64,000 bases of DNA from JBDUDR01 sp040002845 (GCA_040002845.1 JBDUDR010000001.1:1-64000); one strand, 5' to 3'. Shown: positions 18,676 through 28,489, counted from the first letter of the stretch. Numbers and translations are program-made. The notes: a model not told the origin generated them from the letters alone.

Positions 18676-19593
18676 TCACCACACTCTCGGACGTAGCGAG
18701 TCGACACCAAGGAGCTGCGCGACCTCCTCCTCCAGTGTTGGTTCAGCACCCATCACGGACGCGCTGTCGCACGTGACCAGGCGCCAGTCGAACTCCCTCC
18801 TGAGACGCTCCCGCCGACTTTCGTCATGAGCTTCGTCTTGCTCGGCAGTGTGGAACTGCCGTCCGTCAAACTCGACGCCGACTCGGACCGCTTCGTAACC
18901 CATGTCGATCCGCGCCACGAGCTTTCCGTGCCGATCAAGGATCTCGACCTGGGGCTTGGGGCGGGGGAGTCCCGCATCCACGAGGCGGAGGAAGGTCCAA
19001 GACTCACCGTGCGACTCGCGAGCCGGATCGACCATCATCACGAGTTCGCGGGCCTGACGTATTCCTGGGTGCCCCGCCAGCTGCGCGATCCGCTTTCGAA
19101 TTGCGCTCAGGTCAATGAGTTCCGCCCTGGCCATCGCGTCTACCGACGACAACGCGAACGGTCGTCGCTGAAATCTCAACAAATCGACCGCAGTGCGATC
19201 TGGGATCGTGACCCGAATGCCATTGACGGTCGTGACATCGTCGGCATTGATCTTCGACTCGACCGTTCTGACACCTGGACGTCGCTGTCTCGACCAATGG
19301 TGTGGGACTGCGCACTCAGGTATCAGCAGACTTCTCCTCTCGGGTTCGTACGCATCGACTCCCCAGATCCACGCCGCCGTCGAACCCCAGATGACTGCAT
19401 GTACGGGGCAAGCCAAAGAGAGCGCGAGACACCGAAGTTCACGAGAGTCGACGACTCCCGGGTCGACGTAGATGCCCCGGAGCACCCGTCGCAGCTGCCC
19501 GTCGTGAACGAGCACCGGAAGGTGTTTCGCGGGTATGCCAAGCGAGCTGGCTCGACTCGAAAGGAACGGGATGCCTTCATTTATCAGCGACAT
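18676..19593 (-). CDS. AbiEi-like wHTH plus DUF559 (Vsr/REase-like) protein
   Basis: 305 residues from the ATG at 19593, or 321 from a GTG at 19641; neither has a strong Shine-Dalgarno sequence. The N-terminal half resembles the AbiEi-type antitoxin/transcription factor domain (HDGQLRRVLRGIYVDPG; VIWGSTAAWIWG). The C-terminal third is DUF559, a very-short-patch-repair/restriction-endonuclease-like fold, with GVEFDGRQFH and DESRRERLRREFDW carrying candidate metal ligands. Actinobacteria have many such paralogues, usually labelled type IV antitoxin-like; no partner toxin is adjacent. It appears lower in GC than its neighbours. Arrays B and C bracket it in inverted orientation between rel and the DUF349 gene. 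Confidence 0.75.
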   Translation of the reverse strand: MSLINEGIPFLSSRASSLGIPAKHLPVLVHDGQLRRVLRGIYVDPGVVDSRELRCLALSLACPVHAVIWGSTAAWIWGVDAYEPERRSLLIPECAVPHHWSRQRRPGVRTVESKINADDVTTVNGIRVTIPDRTAVDLLRFQRRPFALSSVDAMARAELIDLSAIRKRIAQLAGHPGIRQARELVMMVDPARESHGESWTFLRLVDAGLPRPKPQVEILDRHGKLVARIDMGYEAVRVGVEFDGRQFHTAEQDEAHDESRRERLRREFDWRLVTCDSASVMGAEPTLEEEVAQLLGVDSLRPRVW

Positions 19594-19672
19594 GGCGAAC
19601 ACCCTGCCCGCATCCGGCAAGGCGCGTCGCCCGTTGTCCACAGGAGTGGCGGCGTTGTGCGCTGGCTTCCGG

Positions 19673-19738
19673 GGAATTAAGTGTCGGATCGCGTGGAATA
19701 AGTGTCGGATCGCGCCGAATAAGTGTCGGATCGCGGGT
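19673..19738 (-). repeat. 21-bp tandem repeat array C, behind DUF349 gene
   Basis: Three copies of the core AATAAGTGTCGGATC start at 19676 (one change, ATTAAG), 19697 and 19718. On the minus strand, the DUF349 stop TAA (19741-19739) is followed 6 nt later by GATCCGACACTTATT. This is the only array not at a present-day convergent junction; it would be at one (rel/DUF349) if the DUF559 gene were absent. Confidence 0.92.
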
Positions 19739-21037
19739 TTACGCGGGGGGATCGGCCGGGGGTTCGCCGGGCGGCGTCACGGGGGAGAACTCGTCGAGCG
19801 CGAGACGGGCCTGCGTGAGCCAGGTGCGCCGAGCCTCAAGTGCTTCCGCAGCGGCGGCGACCGTGTCTGGGTCCCCCTCGGCGTGGGCCGCCGCGAGGTC
19901 TTCTTCGAGGCCTTCGATCAACGACTCGAGCTGTCCGACGGTCCCTTCCGCACGGGCTCTTGCTTCCGGGTTGCTCCGTCGCCAGGTGTCCTGCTCGGCT
20001 GCCCGGATCGCATCCTCTACCTTGCGCAGCCTGCCCTCCAGGCTCTTCATCTGAGCGCGCGGCACCTTGCCCGCGGCGTCCCACCGATCACCGATCGAGC
20101 GAAAAGCCTCCCGCGCGCGGCGAGGATCGGTGATCGGCAGCAACGACTCCGCCTGTTCCAGCAGGGACACCTTCTGTTCGGCGTTCGTTGCGAGCTCCTT
20201 GTCCAGCTCGGCATTGACTGTGTCGCGTGCACTGAAGAACCGGTCCTGAGCTGTCCGGAACCGGGTCCAGAGCTTGTCGTCGACATCCTTGTGGGCACGA
20301 CCCGCCCCCTTCCACTCCCGCATCAGGTCGCGGTAGCGCCTGGCGGTCGCTGACCAGTCGGTCGATCCGGCGAGTGACTCCGCCTCCCTGACCAGGCGCT
20401 CCTTGATGGCCTGCGACCCTTCACGCTGCTCGTTCAGCTCGACGAAGTGCTGCTTGCGCCGACGGGTGTACGTCGTTCGGGCAGTCGAAAATCGTCGCCA
20501 GAGCATGTCGTCAGTGGACTTGTCGAGACGCGGCAGCGCCTTCCAGAGATCGAGCAGCTCACGCAGCCGGTTGGCGCCCGCCCGCCAGTCCTGACTCTCA
20601 GACAGGTTCTCGGCCTCGACGGCAATCGCCTCCTTGCGTTCGCGAGCCTCCTCCAGCTTCTTGCTGCGATCGGCGCGGCGGCGTTCTCGCGCGGCGGCGA
20701 TGGCGGGTCGCAACGCATCGAGTCGGTCCGAGAGCGCGTCGAGGTCTCCCACAGCGTGAGCATCGGCGACCTGGCCGCGCACCTTGTTCACCGCCGCAGC
20801 AGCGTCGTCGGGCCCGAGATGTCCCTCGTGGATCCGCTGCTCGAGCAGTCGAACCTCCGTCTCCAGCGAGTCGAACCGGCGGCGAAAGAACGCGAGTGCT
20901 TCGGTGGCGTCTCCGTCCGGCCATTGACCCACCGCGCGCTCGCCTGCCTTGGTGCGTACATAGACGGTGCCGTCCTCGGCCACCCGCCCGAACGAGTCGC
21001 CAGGCGACGCCTCTACGGGGCCGGGATCGGCCGTCAC
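19739..21037 (-). CDS. DUF349 coiled-coil protein
   Basis: 432 residues. After a short beta-rich start (FGRVAEDGTVYVRTKAGERAVGQW) nearly the whole protein is helical and highly charged, with repeated DUF349 units whose core is a Trp-x-x-x-G/A pattern: REWKGAGRAHKDVDDKLWTRFR, and the related DLWKALPRLDKSTDDMLWRRFS and IGDRWDAAGKVPR. No signal or membrane segment. DUF349 function is unknown to me. The GTG at 21037 overlaps the upstream gene's stop. Convergent with rel apart from the intervening DUF559 gene. Confidence 0.85.
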   Translation of the reverse strand: MTADPGPVEASPGDSFGRVAEDGTVYVRTKAGERAVGQWPDGDATEALAFFRRRFDSLETEVRLLEQRIHEGHLGPDDAAAAVNKVRGQVADAHAVGDLDALSDRLDALRPAIAAARERRRADRSKKLEEARERKEAIAVEAENLSESQDWRAGANRLRELLDLWKALPRLDKSTDDMLWRRFSTARTTYTRRRKQHFVELNEQREGSQAIKERLVREAESLAGSTDWSATARRYRDLMREWKGAGRAHKDVDDKLWTRFRTAQDRFFSARDTVNAELDKELATNAEQKVSLLEQAESLLPITDPRRAREAFRSIGDRWDAAGKVPRAQMKSLEGRLRKVEDAIRAAEQDTWRRSNPEARARAEGTVGQLESLIEGLEEDLAAAHAEGDPDTVAAAAEALEARRTWLTQARLALDEFSPVTPPGEPPADPPA

Positions 21038-21372
21038 TGCTGGCCTCGGTCACTCGCGCTCGATGTGGGCTTCGAATGCGTTGGCGTCGTCCCAGTCGGC
21101 GCCGTCTGTGTTGCGGGGGGTGAGTAGTTGGGAGCCTGGAACGTGGGGGGATTGGTCAACCCGGGCAGGATCGGCGACTGCGCCGGGGCAGGACTGTTGC
21201 CCAGCTGGGTGGCGCCGAACCACACGACCAGCCCTGCGACGGCCAACCCGAAGACGGCCCATCCAGCGATCGCCAGCCGACGCAGCCGGGCCCCCCGCGT
21301 GTTCCGGCGCGTCTGCTGGCGCTCCCACTTCGCGCGCGCGAGCTGCCGAGCGCGCTGTTGCTTCGTTACCAC
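21034..21372 (-). CDS. Small single-pass membrane protein, possible cyclophilin-less PpiB remnant
   Basis: 112 residues: a very basic N-terminus (KQQRARQLARAKWERQQTRR), one membrane segment (LAIAGWAVFGLAVAGLVVWFG), then a Pro/Thr/Ser-rich tail ending in DRGQQ. The basic N-terminus plus membrane anchor resembles the start of the membrane-anchored peptidyl-prolyl isomerase that sits between rel and the MBL hydrolase/hisS in mycobacteria; the cyclophilin domain is missing. The GTG at 21372 has GGAGG upstream. The remnant idea is inference; it could be an unrelated small protein. Confidence 0.7.
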   Translation of the reverse strand: MVTKQQRARQLARAKWERQQTRRNTRGARLRRLAIAGWAVFGLAVAGLVVWFGATQLGNSPAPAQSPILPGLTNPPTFQAPNYSPPATQTAPTGTTPTHSKPTSSASDRGQQ

Positions 21373-21602
21373 TCGTACCTCCGAGTACGTCCATGTCGAC
21401 TGGTGGCAGCCGTGGACAGGACAGTCAGTGTAAGAGGGAGTCCGACGACGTCACCGTAACTCCCCCGGCGAGCGCAACTGGCTCGCGGCCAGCTCCCGCC
21501 GTAGGTACGCTGCACAGCGCGGGTGGAAACGCGTCAGCCGGCCGCCCGCTCGAGTGTTCACCTGGCGCCCCAGCCAACTCCCAGCCGACAGGAAGGCCCG
21601 CA
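21373..21602. other. Divergent intergenic region between membrane protein and MBL hydrolase
   Basis: 230 bp that must hold promoters for both directions. TACGCT near 21507 is a possible plus-strand -10 box. I see no repeat, RNA gene or operator that I can support. Confidence 0.4.
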
Positions 21603-22304
21603 ATGCTCATCGCAGCGTTCCCGGCCGGTCCGTGGGCGACCAACTGCTACGTCGTGGCCACCGGCTCCGGGCACGAATGCGTGATCATCGACCCGGGCAA
21701 GGATGCAGCGGCCGGCGTAGCTGAGATTGTCGAGCAGCAGCACCTGCGACCGACCGCTGTGCTGGTCACGCACGGCCACGTCGACCATATGTGGTCCGTG
21801 GCTCCGGTGGCAGGAACCTATGACGCGACGGCCTGGATCCATCCCGCGGACCGGCACCTGCTCACAGACCCCGTGCAGGGCTTGTCGCCCGAGACCGCCG
21901 CGATGTTGCTTGGCGGCAGGTACACGTTCGCCGAACCCGATGACGTGCGTGAACTCGCTGACGGGATCACGCTGCAGCTGGCCGGCCTGGACTTCGCGGT
22001 CGATCACACTCCCGGGCATACCTGGGGGTCGGTGACGTTTCGATCGCCGTATGAGGGACCGGAGGACGTGCCCGAGCTGATGTTCTCAGGCGACCTCTTG
22101 TTCGCCGGCTCCATCGGGCGTACCGACCTGCCAGGTGGTGACCACCCCACCATGCTGCGCAGCCTGACCGACAAGGTGCTGCCACTCGATAACCGGGTGG
22201 TGGTGCTGCCGGGCCACGGCCCCCAGACAGACATCGGGCGCGAACGCGCGACGAACCCCTACCTCCTGCAGCTCGCGCCGGCCCGGATCACCGAAAGCGG
22301 TTGA
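21603..22304 (+). CDS. Metallo-beta-lactamase-fold hydrolase (glyoxalase II-like)
   Basis: 233 residues from the ATG at 21603 (AGGAAGG upstream). The zinc motif [12 protein letters not shown] (HxHxDH) lies near residues 59-64, with further ligands in [25 protein letters not shown] and VLPGHGPQT. The enzyme family includes hydroxyacylglutathione hydrolases; since actinobacteria lack glutathione the true thioester substrate is unknown. It stands directly before hisS, 1 bp apart, as in mycobacteria. Confidence 0.88.
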   Translation: MLIAAFPAGPWATNCYVVATGSGHECVIIDPGKDAAAGVAEIVEQQHLRPTAVLVTHGHVDHMWSVAPVAGTYDATAWIHPADRHLLTDPVQGLSPETAAMLLGGRYTFAEPDDVRELADGITLQLAGLDFAVDHTPGHTWGSVTFRSPYEGPEDVPELMFSGDLLFAGSIGRTDLPGGDHPTMLRSLTDKVLPLDNRVVVLPGHGPQTDIGRERATNPYLLQLAPARITESG

Positions 22305-22305
22305 G

Positions 22306-23568
22306 ATGAACCAGCTCTTCTCGGCACCCAAGGGGGTGCCTGAGTACCTGCCACCGGAATCGGCGAGCTTTCTGGCCGTCCGGGACACCCTGGCCGAACC
22401 GGCCAGGCGCGCGGGGTACGGCTATCTCGAGATGGCCGTCTTCGAGGAGACCGGCCTCTTCGTACGCGGCGTCGGAGAGTCGACCGATGTCGTCGGTAAG
22501 GAGATGTATACGTTTTCTGACCGTGGCGGTCGATCGCTCACCTTGCGGCCGGAAGGCACCGCGGGCGTGGTGCGGGCTGTCATCGAGCACAAGCTCGACC
22601 GTGGCCAGCTGCCGGTGAAGCTGTGGTACGCCGGACCGTTCTTCCGGGCCGAGCGGCCGCAATTCGGTCGGTACCGGCAGCTGCACCAGCTCGGGATAGA
22701 GGCGATAGGCGTCGACGACCCGCTGCTCGACGCCGAGGTGATCGGCGTCGCCGATGCGGGCTACCGCGCTCTCGGGCTCACCGGCAGCCGGCTGGAGCTG
22801 ACGTCGCTGGGCTGCGCCGAATGTCGTCCCGCCTACCGGGCGCGGCTCGCGAAGTTCCTGGCCGGGCTCGACCTCGACGAACCCACCCGCCAGCGGGCCG
22901 AGCTCAACCCGTTGCGCGTACTGGACGACAAGCGCCGGGATGTCCAGCGACAGCTGGTCGACGCGCCCTTGATGATCGACTACCTGTGTGCGGAGTGCGC
23001 CGAGCACTTTGCTGCTGTACGGGCTCAGCTCGAAGCGCTCGAGATCACCTATGAGCTCAACCCCCGGCTCGTTCGGGGCCTGGACTACTACACCAAGACG
23101 ACCTTCGAGTTCGTCCACGACGCCCTTGGGGCGCAATCGGGCATCGGCGGCGGTGGCCGCTACGACGGGTTGATGGAGGATCTGGGCGGCCAGCCGCTGT
23201 CGGGGATCGGGTTCGGGCTCGGCATCGACCGCACGCTGCTGGCCTGCCAGGCCGAGGGCCTCACCCTCGGAGATTGGCAGCTGGTCGACGTGTACGCCGT
23301 GCCGCTGGGCGAGCCGGCTCGGCGACGAGTCGCCCTGCTGGTCGATGAGCTGAGACGAGCAGGTGTGCGCGCGGACATGGCATTCGGCAGCAGAAGCCTG
23401 AAGGGAGCCATGAAAGGGGCGGACCGTTCGGGAGCCCGCTGGGCGATCGTGGTCGGTGAGCGTGACCTATCTGAGTCGGTCGCTCAGCTGAAGAACATGG
23501 TCACGGGCGATCAGGTAGCCGTACCACTCGACGAGCTCACGGCCACCGTCAAGAAGAGCCTCCAGTGA
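22306..23568 (+). CDS. hisS: Histidyl-tRNA synthetase
   Basis: 420 residues, class II. Motif 2 region [17 protein letters not shown] and [13 protein letters not shown], the histidine-specific blocks [15 protein letters not shown] and [15 protein letters not shown], and a C-terminal anticodon-binding domain ([22 protein letters not shown]). Charges tRNA-His. Its stop overlaps aspS (GTGA). Confidence 0.96.
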   Translation: MNQLFSAPKGVPEYLPPESASFLAVRDTLAEPARRAGYGYLEMAVFEETGLFVRGVGESTDVVGKEMYTFSDRGGRSLTLRPEGTAGVVRAVIEHKLDRGQLPVKLWYAGPFFRAERPQFGRYRQLHQLGIEAIGVDDPLLDAEVIGVADAGYRALGLTGSRLELTSLGCAECRPAYRARLAKFLAGLDLDEPTRQRAELNPLRVLDDKRRDVQRQLVDAPLMIDYLCAECAEHFAAVRAQLEALEITYELNPRLVRGLDYYTKTTFEFVHDALGAQSGIGGGGRYDGLMEDLGGQPLSGIGFGLGIDRTLLACQAEGLTLGDWQLVDVYAVPLGEPARRRVALLVDELRRAGVRADMAFGSRSLKGAMKGADRSGARWAIVVGERDLSESVAQLKNMVTGDQVAVPLDELTATVKKSLQ

Positions 23569-25367
23569 TCCGCACCCATGAGGCGGGCAGCCTGCGGGCG
23601 GACCACATCGGCGCGACCGTGACGCTGGCCGGCTGGGTCGCGCGGAGACGTGATCACGGGGGCGTCGCGTTCATCGACCTTCGAGATGCCAGCGGGGTCG
23701 CGCAGGTGGTCGTTCGCGACGAGCGGGTGGCCCACCCGCTGCGCCCGGAGTTCTGCATCCGCGTGGTAGGCGAGGTCGCCGCCCGCCCGCCAGGGAACGA
23801 GAACGTGCAGCTGCCGACCGGCGCCATCGAGGTCGTCGCCGCTGAGCTCGAAGTCTTGTCGACAAGCGCCGCCTTGCCCTTCCCGATCGAGGAGCACCAC
23901 ACGACCCCGGTCAGCGAGGAGGTCCGGTTGGCCTACCGCTACCTGGACCTGCGGCGAGCCGACATGGCCGCGAACATCAGGTTGCGGGCCCGGGTGACCG
24001 GAATCATCCGCAGCGTCATGGAGGCGAACGACTTCGTCGACATCGAGACCCCATATCTCACCAGGTCGACGCCGGAAGGAGCGCGCGACTTCCTGGTCCC
24101 CGTGCGCCTCCAGCCAGGATCGTGGTATGCGCTGCCGCAGTCACCGCAGCTGTTCAAGCAGCTGTTGATGGTGGCCGGGATGGAACGCTACTTCCAGATC
24201 GCCCGATGTTTTCGCGACGAGGACTTTCGTGCGGACCGTCAGCCCGAGTTCAGCCAGCTCGACATCGAGATGTCCTTTGTGGAGGTCGAGGACATCATGG
24301 CGTTGACCGAACAGGTGCTGGTCAGGTTGTGGCGGGAGGTCGCCGGTCATGAGATCGGCACTCCGATTCCCACAATGACGTACGCCGATGCGATGACCCG
24401 CTACGGCATCGACCGCCCCGACCTCCGGTTCGGCTGCGAGCTGACCGACTTTACCGCCTACTTCTCCGACAGCCCGTTCCGGCTGTTTCGAGGGCCGGAC
24501 GAGCCCGCGGACGACTCAACTGCCGCCCCTCGCGACTGGCACGTCGGTGCTGTGGTCATGCCGGGCGGCGCGTCACAGGCGCGCAGGCAGCTGGATGCGT
24601 GGCAGGACTGGGCCCGCCAGCGCGGCGCCAAGGGGCTCGCGTACGTCCTGGTTCAGCCGGACGGTGAGCTCGGCGGGCCGGTCGCGAAGAACCTCTCAGC
24701 CCAGGAGCGGGCAGGTCTGGCATCACACGCGGGCGCCACGGCTGGTGACTGTGTGTTCTTCGCGGCAGGCGCCAGGCAGGACGCACTCGGGCTGCTGGCG
24801 GCCGCCCGGCTGGAGATCGGTGAACGCTGCGGACTGATCGACCACGACACGTGGGAGTTGGTCTGGGTGGTGGACGCTCCGATGTTCGAGCCCACAGAAA
24901 GCGGCTGGACGGCTGTCCACCACCCGTTCACAGCACCGACCGTCGAATGCGCAGCCACGTTCCACGAGTCGCCGTCGAAGGCACTCTCCCAGGCGTACGA
25001 CATCGTCGTGAACGGTTCCGAGATTGGTGGCGGCTCCATCCGCATCCACCAGCGGGAGACTCAGCAGCGGGTGTTCGACGTCATCGGCCTGAGCCAGGAC
25101 GAGGCCCGGAGACAGTTCGGCTTCCTGCTCGACGCGCTGGAGTACGGCCCACCTCCGCACGGCGGCATCGCCCTCGGCATCGACCGGCTGTGTGCCTTGC
25201 TCGCCGGTGTGCAGTCGATCCGAGACGTGATCGCCTTCCCGAAGACCGCCTCGGGTGGTGACCCGCTGACCGGTGCTCCCTCTCCGATCAGCGCAAACCA
25301 GCGCCGGGAGGCGGGGGTGGATGCGGTCTCGGAGAAGGACGGTGTGGGGTCGAGCGCCTCGACGTGA
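23565..25367 (+). CDS. aspS: Aspartyl-tRNA synthetase
   Basis: 600 residues, bacterial-type AspRS. N-terminal OB anticodon-binding fold ([19 protein letters not shown]), class II motif 2 ([25 protein letters not shown]), a bacterial GAD insertion around residues 290-420, and motif 3 [13 protein letters not shown]. The last 30 residues are a non-conserved tail. GTG start coupled to hisS. Confidence 0.96.
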   Translation: MIRTHEAGSLRADHIGATVTLAGWVARRRDHGGVAFIDLRDASGVAQVVVRDERVAHPLRPEFCIRVVGEVAARPPGNENVQLPTGAIEVVAAELEVLSTSAALPFPIEEHHTTPVSEEVRLAYRYLDLRRADMAANIRLRARVTGIIRSVMEANDFVDIETPYLTRSTPEGARDFLVPVRLQPGSWYALPQSPQLFKQLLMVAGMERYFQIARCFRDEDFRADRQPEFSQLDIEMSFVEVEDIMALTEQVLVRLWREVAGHEIGTPIPTMTYADAMTRYGIDRPDLRFGCELTDFTAYFSDSPFRLFRGPDEPADDSTAAPRDWHVGAVVMPGGASQARRQLDAWQDWARQRGAKGLAYVLVQPDGELGGPVAKNLSAQERAGLASHAGATAGDCVFFAAGARQDALGLLAAARLEIGERCGLIDHDTWELVWVVDAPMFEPTESGWTAVHHPFTAPTVECAATFHESPSKALSQAYDIVVNGSEIGGGSIRIHQRETQQRVFDVIGLSQDEARRQFGFLLDALEYGPPPHGGIALGIDRLCALLAGVQSIRDVIAFPKTASGGDPLTGAPSPISANQRREAGVDAVSEKDGVGSSAST

Positions 25368-25584
25368 GTCCGCGAGGTCACGCAACTGGATTATGAGCGA
25401 CCATGTCACCACAAAAGCGCAGTTCAGCCGCCAATTTGCGGGTCTTGGACAGGCCCCGGGCGCTGACCAAGCGTTCCCAGATCGTTACCAATCCTGGGCT
25501 GCGTCGTCGGTCTGGAGGCCATAGAGTCCGAAGAGGCCACAAGCCCAGAACTAGACACATCGTCCACCGGGGATGAGGTGACCC
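25368..25584 (+). promoter_or_regulatory. Leader region of the oligopeptide ABC operon
   Basis: 217 bp separating aspS from the transporter genes. CTGACC at 25463 and TACCAA at 25486 with a 17-bp spacer form a weak promoter candidate. I see no terminator or operator that is convincing. Confidence 0.3.
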
Positions 25585-26589
25585 ATGTCGCTGCCGACGC
25601 CTGAGCTCATAACTGGTCACGATATGGGCGGCGCTTCGCTTATAGCAGCCGCCGAGCACCTCGCCGGGCGTTCGCCTAGCCGGATCGCGATGGATCGCCT
25701 TCGGTCCGACAAAGTGGCGATGGTCTCGGCGGTCGTCGTGTTCTTCTTCGTATTGATCGCCGTCTTCGCTCCGCTCATCACCAGGGCCTGGGGCGTCGAC
25801 CTGCGCGGCGGCGACCCGGTCACGGACACCGACCAGTTCGGCTTCCCGCTGATCGGACCGCCCTACCACGGCTTTATCTGGTCACATCCGCTCGGTCTGG
25901 AGCCGCTGAACGGCAACGACCTGCTCGCCGAGTGGGTCTACGGTGCCCGCACCTCTCTAGAGGTAGCGACCATCACGACAGCCCTCAGCACCATCCTCGG
26001 CGTCGTCATTGGACTGATCGCGGGGTTCTCACGCGGCACGGGCGACAAGCTCATCTCCTTTGTGATCGACGTGTTCTTGTCGTTCCCGTTCCTGCTGGGA
26101 GCGCTGGCGATGGCGCCGATCATCCTCAACCGCTACGGCGCCAACGCGGCCGATTTGCAGCGTGCGTCCTTCTGGGCGCTCGTCGGCATCCTCACGTTCT
26201 TCGGGTGGATGCCGCTGGCTCGCCTCATCCGTGGCGAGGTGTTCTCCCTGCGAGAGCGCGAGTTCGTCCAGGCCGCTCGAGTGATCGGGGTGCCGACTCG
26301 GCAGATCCTGTTCAAGGAGCTGCTGCCCAACCTGGTCGCGCCGATCGTCGTCTCGATCTCGCTCAACATTCCGGCGTTCGTGACCGCCGAGGCCGGATTC
26401 GCGTTCTTGGGCATCGGGCTCACTGGGCAGCCCTCGTGGGGACAGACGATCAACCGGGCCCAGGGCTACTTCCAGAGCGATCCGATCTATCTGTGGGCGC
26501 CGGTGATCGGGATCATGATCCTGGTGCTGGCGCTCAACCTGCTCGGCGACGCGGTCCGCGACGCCTTCGACCCGAAGACTCGACGATGA
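25585..26589 (+). CDS. Peptide/oligopeptide ABC transporter permease (DppC-like)
   Basis: 334 residues. An N-terminal OppC leader with the first membrane segment VSAVVVFFFVLIAVFAPLI, then a periplasmic loop and a BPD_transp_1 permease domain with about five helices. The EAA loop that contacts the ATPase is EFVQAARVIGVPTRQILFKELLPNL, near residues 230-254. It forms half of the membrane channel with the second permease downstream. The ATG at 25585 has only a weak GAGGTG; a second ATG at 25624 is possible. The substrate cannot be read from sequence. Confidence 0.88.
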   Translation: MSLPTPELITGHDMGGASLIAAAEHLAGRSPSRIAMDRLRSDKVAMVSAVVVFFFVLIAVFAPLITRAWGVDLRGGDPVTDTDQFGFPLIGPPYHGFIWSHPLGLEPLNGNDLLAEWVYGARTSLEVATITTALSTILGVVIGLIAGFSRGTGDKLISFVIDVFLSFPFLLGALAMAPIILNRYGANAADLQRASFWALVGILTFFGWMPLARLIRGEVFSLREREFVQAARVIGVPTRQILFKELLPNLVAPIVVSISLNIPAFVTAEAGFAFLGIGLTGQPSWGQTINRAQGYFQSDPIYLWAPVIGIMILVLALNLLGDAVRDAFDPKTRR

Positions 26590-26596
26590 AAGCAGA

Positions 26597-26614
26597 CACC
26601 GTGCACGCACGGTG
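26597..26614. repeat. Inverted repeat between permease and binding-protein genes
   Basis: CACCGTGC and GCACGGTG form a perfect 8-bp inverted repeat around two bases, or as RNA a 7-bp stem with a CACG tetraloop. It starts 7 bp after the permease stop and ends just before the AAGGAG of the binding-protein gene. It could be an operator, a processing site or a translational control hairpin. Confidence 0.6.
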
Positions 26615-26639
26615 TTCAACCAAGAAGGAGAATCAACCA

Positions 26640-28394
26640 ATGCGCTGGAAGAAACCAGTGATTGCCGCATCCGCGGTAGCGATGATGGCTGTCGCCGCCT
26701 GTGGTGGCGGTGGTTCAAGCACAACAGAGAATCCCACCAACCAGCCCAGCGGACCCAGCGGCGCCGCAGGGAAGTTCATCGACATGTCGGCCAAGGCGCC
26801 GGCAGCTCCGATCCCAGGGGCCATCAAAGGCGGGACCATGACCGTCATGAGCGCCAGCGGTGCGACCACGATGGACCCCACCGAGGCCTACTACACCAAC
26901 ACGTCCTCGATCCTGGAGGCGTACGTCACGCGTTCGCTCACACAATACGAATACCGCAACGGCGACATGGTGCTGATTCCAGACCTCGCGACGTCCTGGA
27001 AATCCAACTCCGACTACACGAAGTGGACGTTCACCATCAGGACGGGCATCAAGTACGAGAACGGCGACCCGGTGACTCTTCAGGACATCAAGTACGGCAT
27101 CATGCGGTCCTTCGACCGCGACACGTTCCCGACCGGGGCGGACTACTCGAACCAGTACTTCAAGGACGGTGACACCTACAAGGGGCCGTATGCCTCCAAC
27201 GCCGACTACAAGGGCGTGCAGATCAGCGGCGACAAGCTGACAATCTTGATGGCGAGGCCATTCCCCGATATGCCCTACTGGGGATCGTTCCCGGCCATCG
27301 GCCCGATCCCTGCTGGTGATGCCAGTAACCCAGCCACCTACAAGAACCACCCGCTGGCGACTGGTCCGTACAAGTTCGCCGACTACCAGCAGGGTGTGTC
27401 GTTGACACTGGTGCGCAACGACCAGTGGGATCCCAACACCGACCCGGGTCGGCGCGCCTATCCGGACGAGATCGACTTCACGTTCACCGATGAGACGGCG
27501 ACGATCGACCAGACGATGCTGTCTGACAGCGGCACGGCTCAGTCGTCGCTGACCTATGACAACGTCGCCGCCGCCGACTACCCAACGGCCGTCCAACAGG
27601 CGCCGGACCGGTTGGTGAAGGGCACGACCCCGTGCACGGCAATGTGGCTGCCTGATATGCGCAAGATCACCGACATCAACATCCGCAAGGCGCTTGGGTA
27701 CGCGTACCCCTATGAGGCCGCCTGGAAGGCCGGCGGCGACATCGTCGGGGTGACCAAGATCCCGGGTGTGTACATCATGCCACCGGGCACCCCCGGCCAG
27801 GGCACGTCGCCCTACGACGTGCTCGGCAACCAGGGTTCCCAGCCCGACACGGCAAAGGCCAAGCAGATCCTCACCCAGGCCAATAAGCTCCACTACGAGA
27901 TCAAGTTCTTGTACGTCCGTGGCGATGACCTCGCCGAGGCTGCCAAGGACCAGATCGTCAAGAGCCTCACGGCGTCTGGCTTCAAGGCCACTCCGGTGGC
28001 AGTCGGGGTGAACCAGTACACGACCGTGCGTGCTGACCCGAACGCGGACATCAACCTACGTTCGTTCGGCTGGTGCTCCGACTGGCCGTCAGGCGCGTCA
28101 TGGTTCCCACCAATCTTCAAGACAGTGCCAGGTGGCGAGGCAGGCCCGGCCAACTACGGATTCTTCTCCCAGCCGAGCGTGGACAAGAAGATTGAGACGA
28201 TCGCGACCCTCCCGCTTGACCAGCAGCCCGATGCCTGGGGCGCTCTCGATAAGTACATCGAAACGACCTACTACCCGGCGGTCGTCATCGGTTACTACGG
28301 CGACGTGTTCATGCACGGATCGAAGATCGGCGGCATGGAAAACGACACCGTGTTCGGAATGCCGACCTGGAAGCAGATGTGGGTCATGAAGTAA
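26640..28394 (+). CDS. Peptide ABC transporter substrate-binding lipoprotein (SBP_bac_5)
   Basis: 584 residues from the ATG at 26640 (AAGGAG 8-9 nt upstream). A lipoprotein signal peptide with a charged start (MRWKK) ends in the lipobox VAAC, cysteine at about residue 21, followed by GGGGSSTT. The mature part is a family 5 extracellular solute-binding protein of DppA/OppA type (YEYRNGDMVLIPDLATSW; TKWTFTIRTGIKYENGDPV). It would be lipid-anchored outside the membrane and deliver peptides to the permeases. It lies between two strong inverted repeats, consistent with higher expression than the membrane subunits. Confidence 0.9.
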   Translation: MRWKKPVIAASAVAMMAVAACGGGGSSTTENPTNQPSGPSGAAGKFIDMSAKAPAAPIPGAIKGGTMTVMSASGATTMDPTEAYYTNTSSILEAYVTRSLTQYEYRNGDMVLIPDLATSWKSNSDYTKWTFTIRTGIKYENGDPVTLQDIKYGIMRSFDRDTFPTGADYSNQYFKDGDTYKGPYASNADYKGVQISGDKLTILMARPFPDMPYWGSFPAIGPIPAGDASNPATYKNHPLATGPYKFADYQQGVSLTLVRNDQWDPNTDPGRRAYPDEIDFTFTDETATIDQTMLSDSGTAQSSLTYDNVAAADYPTAVQQAPDRLVKGTTPCTAMWLPDMRKITDINIRKALGYAYPYEAAWKAGGDIVGVTKIPGVYIMPPGTPGQGTSPYDVLGNQGSQPDTAKAKQILTQANKLHYEIKFLYVRGDDLAEAAKDQIVKSLTASGFKATPVAVGVNQYTTVRADPNADINLRSFGWCSDWPSGASWFPPIFKTVPGGEAGPANYGFFSQPSVDKKIETIATLPLDQQPDAWGALDKYIETTYYPAVVIGYYGDVFMHGSKIGGMENDTVFGMPTWKQMWVMK

Positions 28395-28432
28395 CGTCCC
28401 AGATGACCGCGAGGTCTATGTAACGCCAACCA

Positions 28433-28465
28433 CCGGTGGGGCGGGCAGCTCGCCCGCCCCACCGG
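28433..28465 (+). terminator. Strong intercistronic hairpin after the binding-protein gene
   Basis: CCGGTGGGGCGGGC (28433-28446) and GCCCGCCCCACCGG (28452-28465) are a perfect 14-bp inverted repeat with loop AGCTC. There is no T-tract after it. Because downstream transporter genes follow at 28490, it probably acts as a partial terminator or 3' mRNA stabiliser that raises binding-protein levels over the permease and ATPases. Confidence 0.8.
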
Positions 28466-28489
28466 ACCATCGATCAAGGATTGCCAGTC

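Noticed and set aside
18580..19738. Arrays B and C as terminal inverted repeats of a transposon
   Set aside because: No transposase is present, the same arrays occur singly at three other loci, and each array is phased to a neighbouring stop codon. No flanking target duplication is visible.
22070..22310. T-box leader before hisS/aspS
   Set aside because: hisS follows the MBL hydrolase by 1 bp, leaving no room for a leader; no T-box sequence seen.
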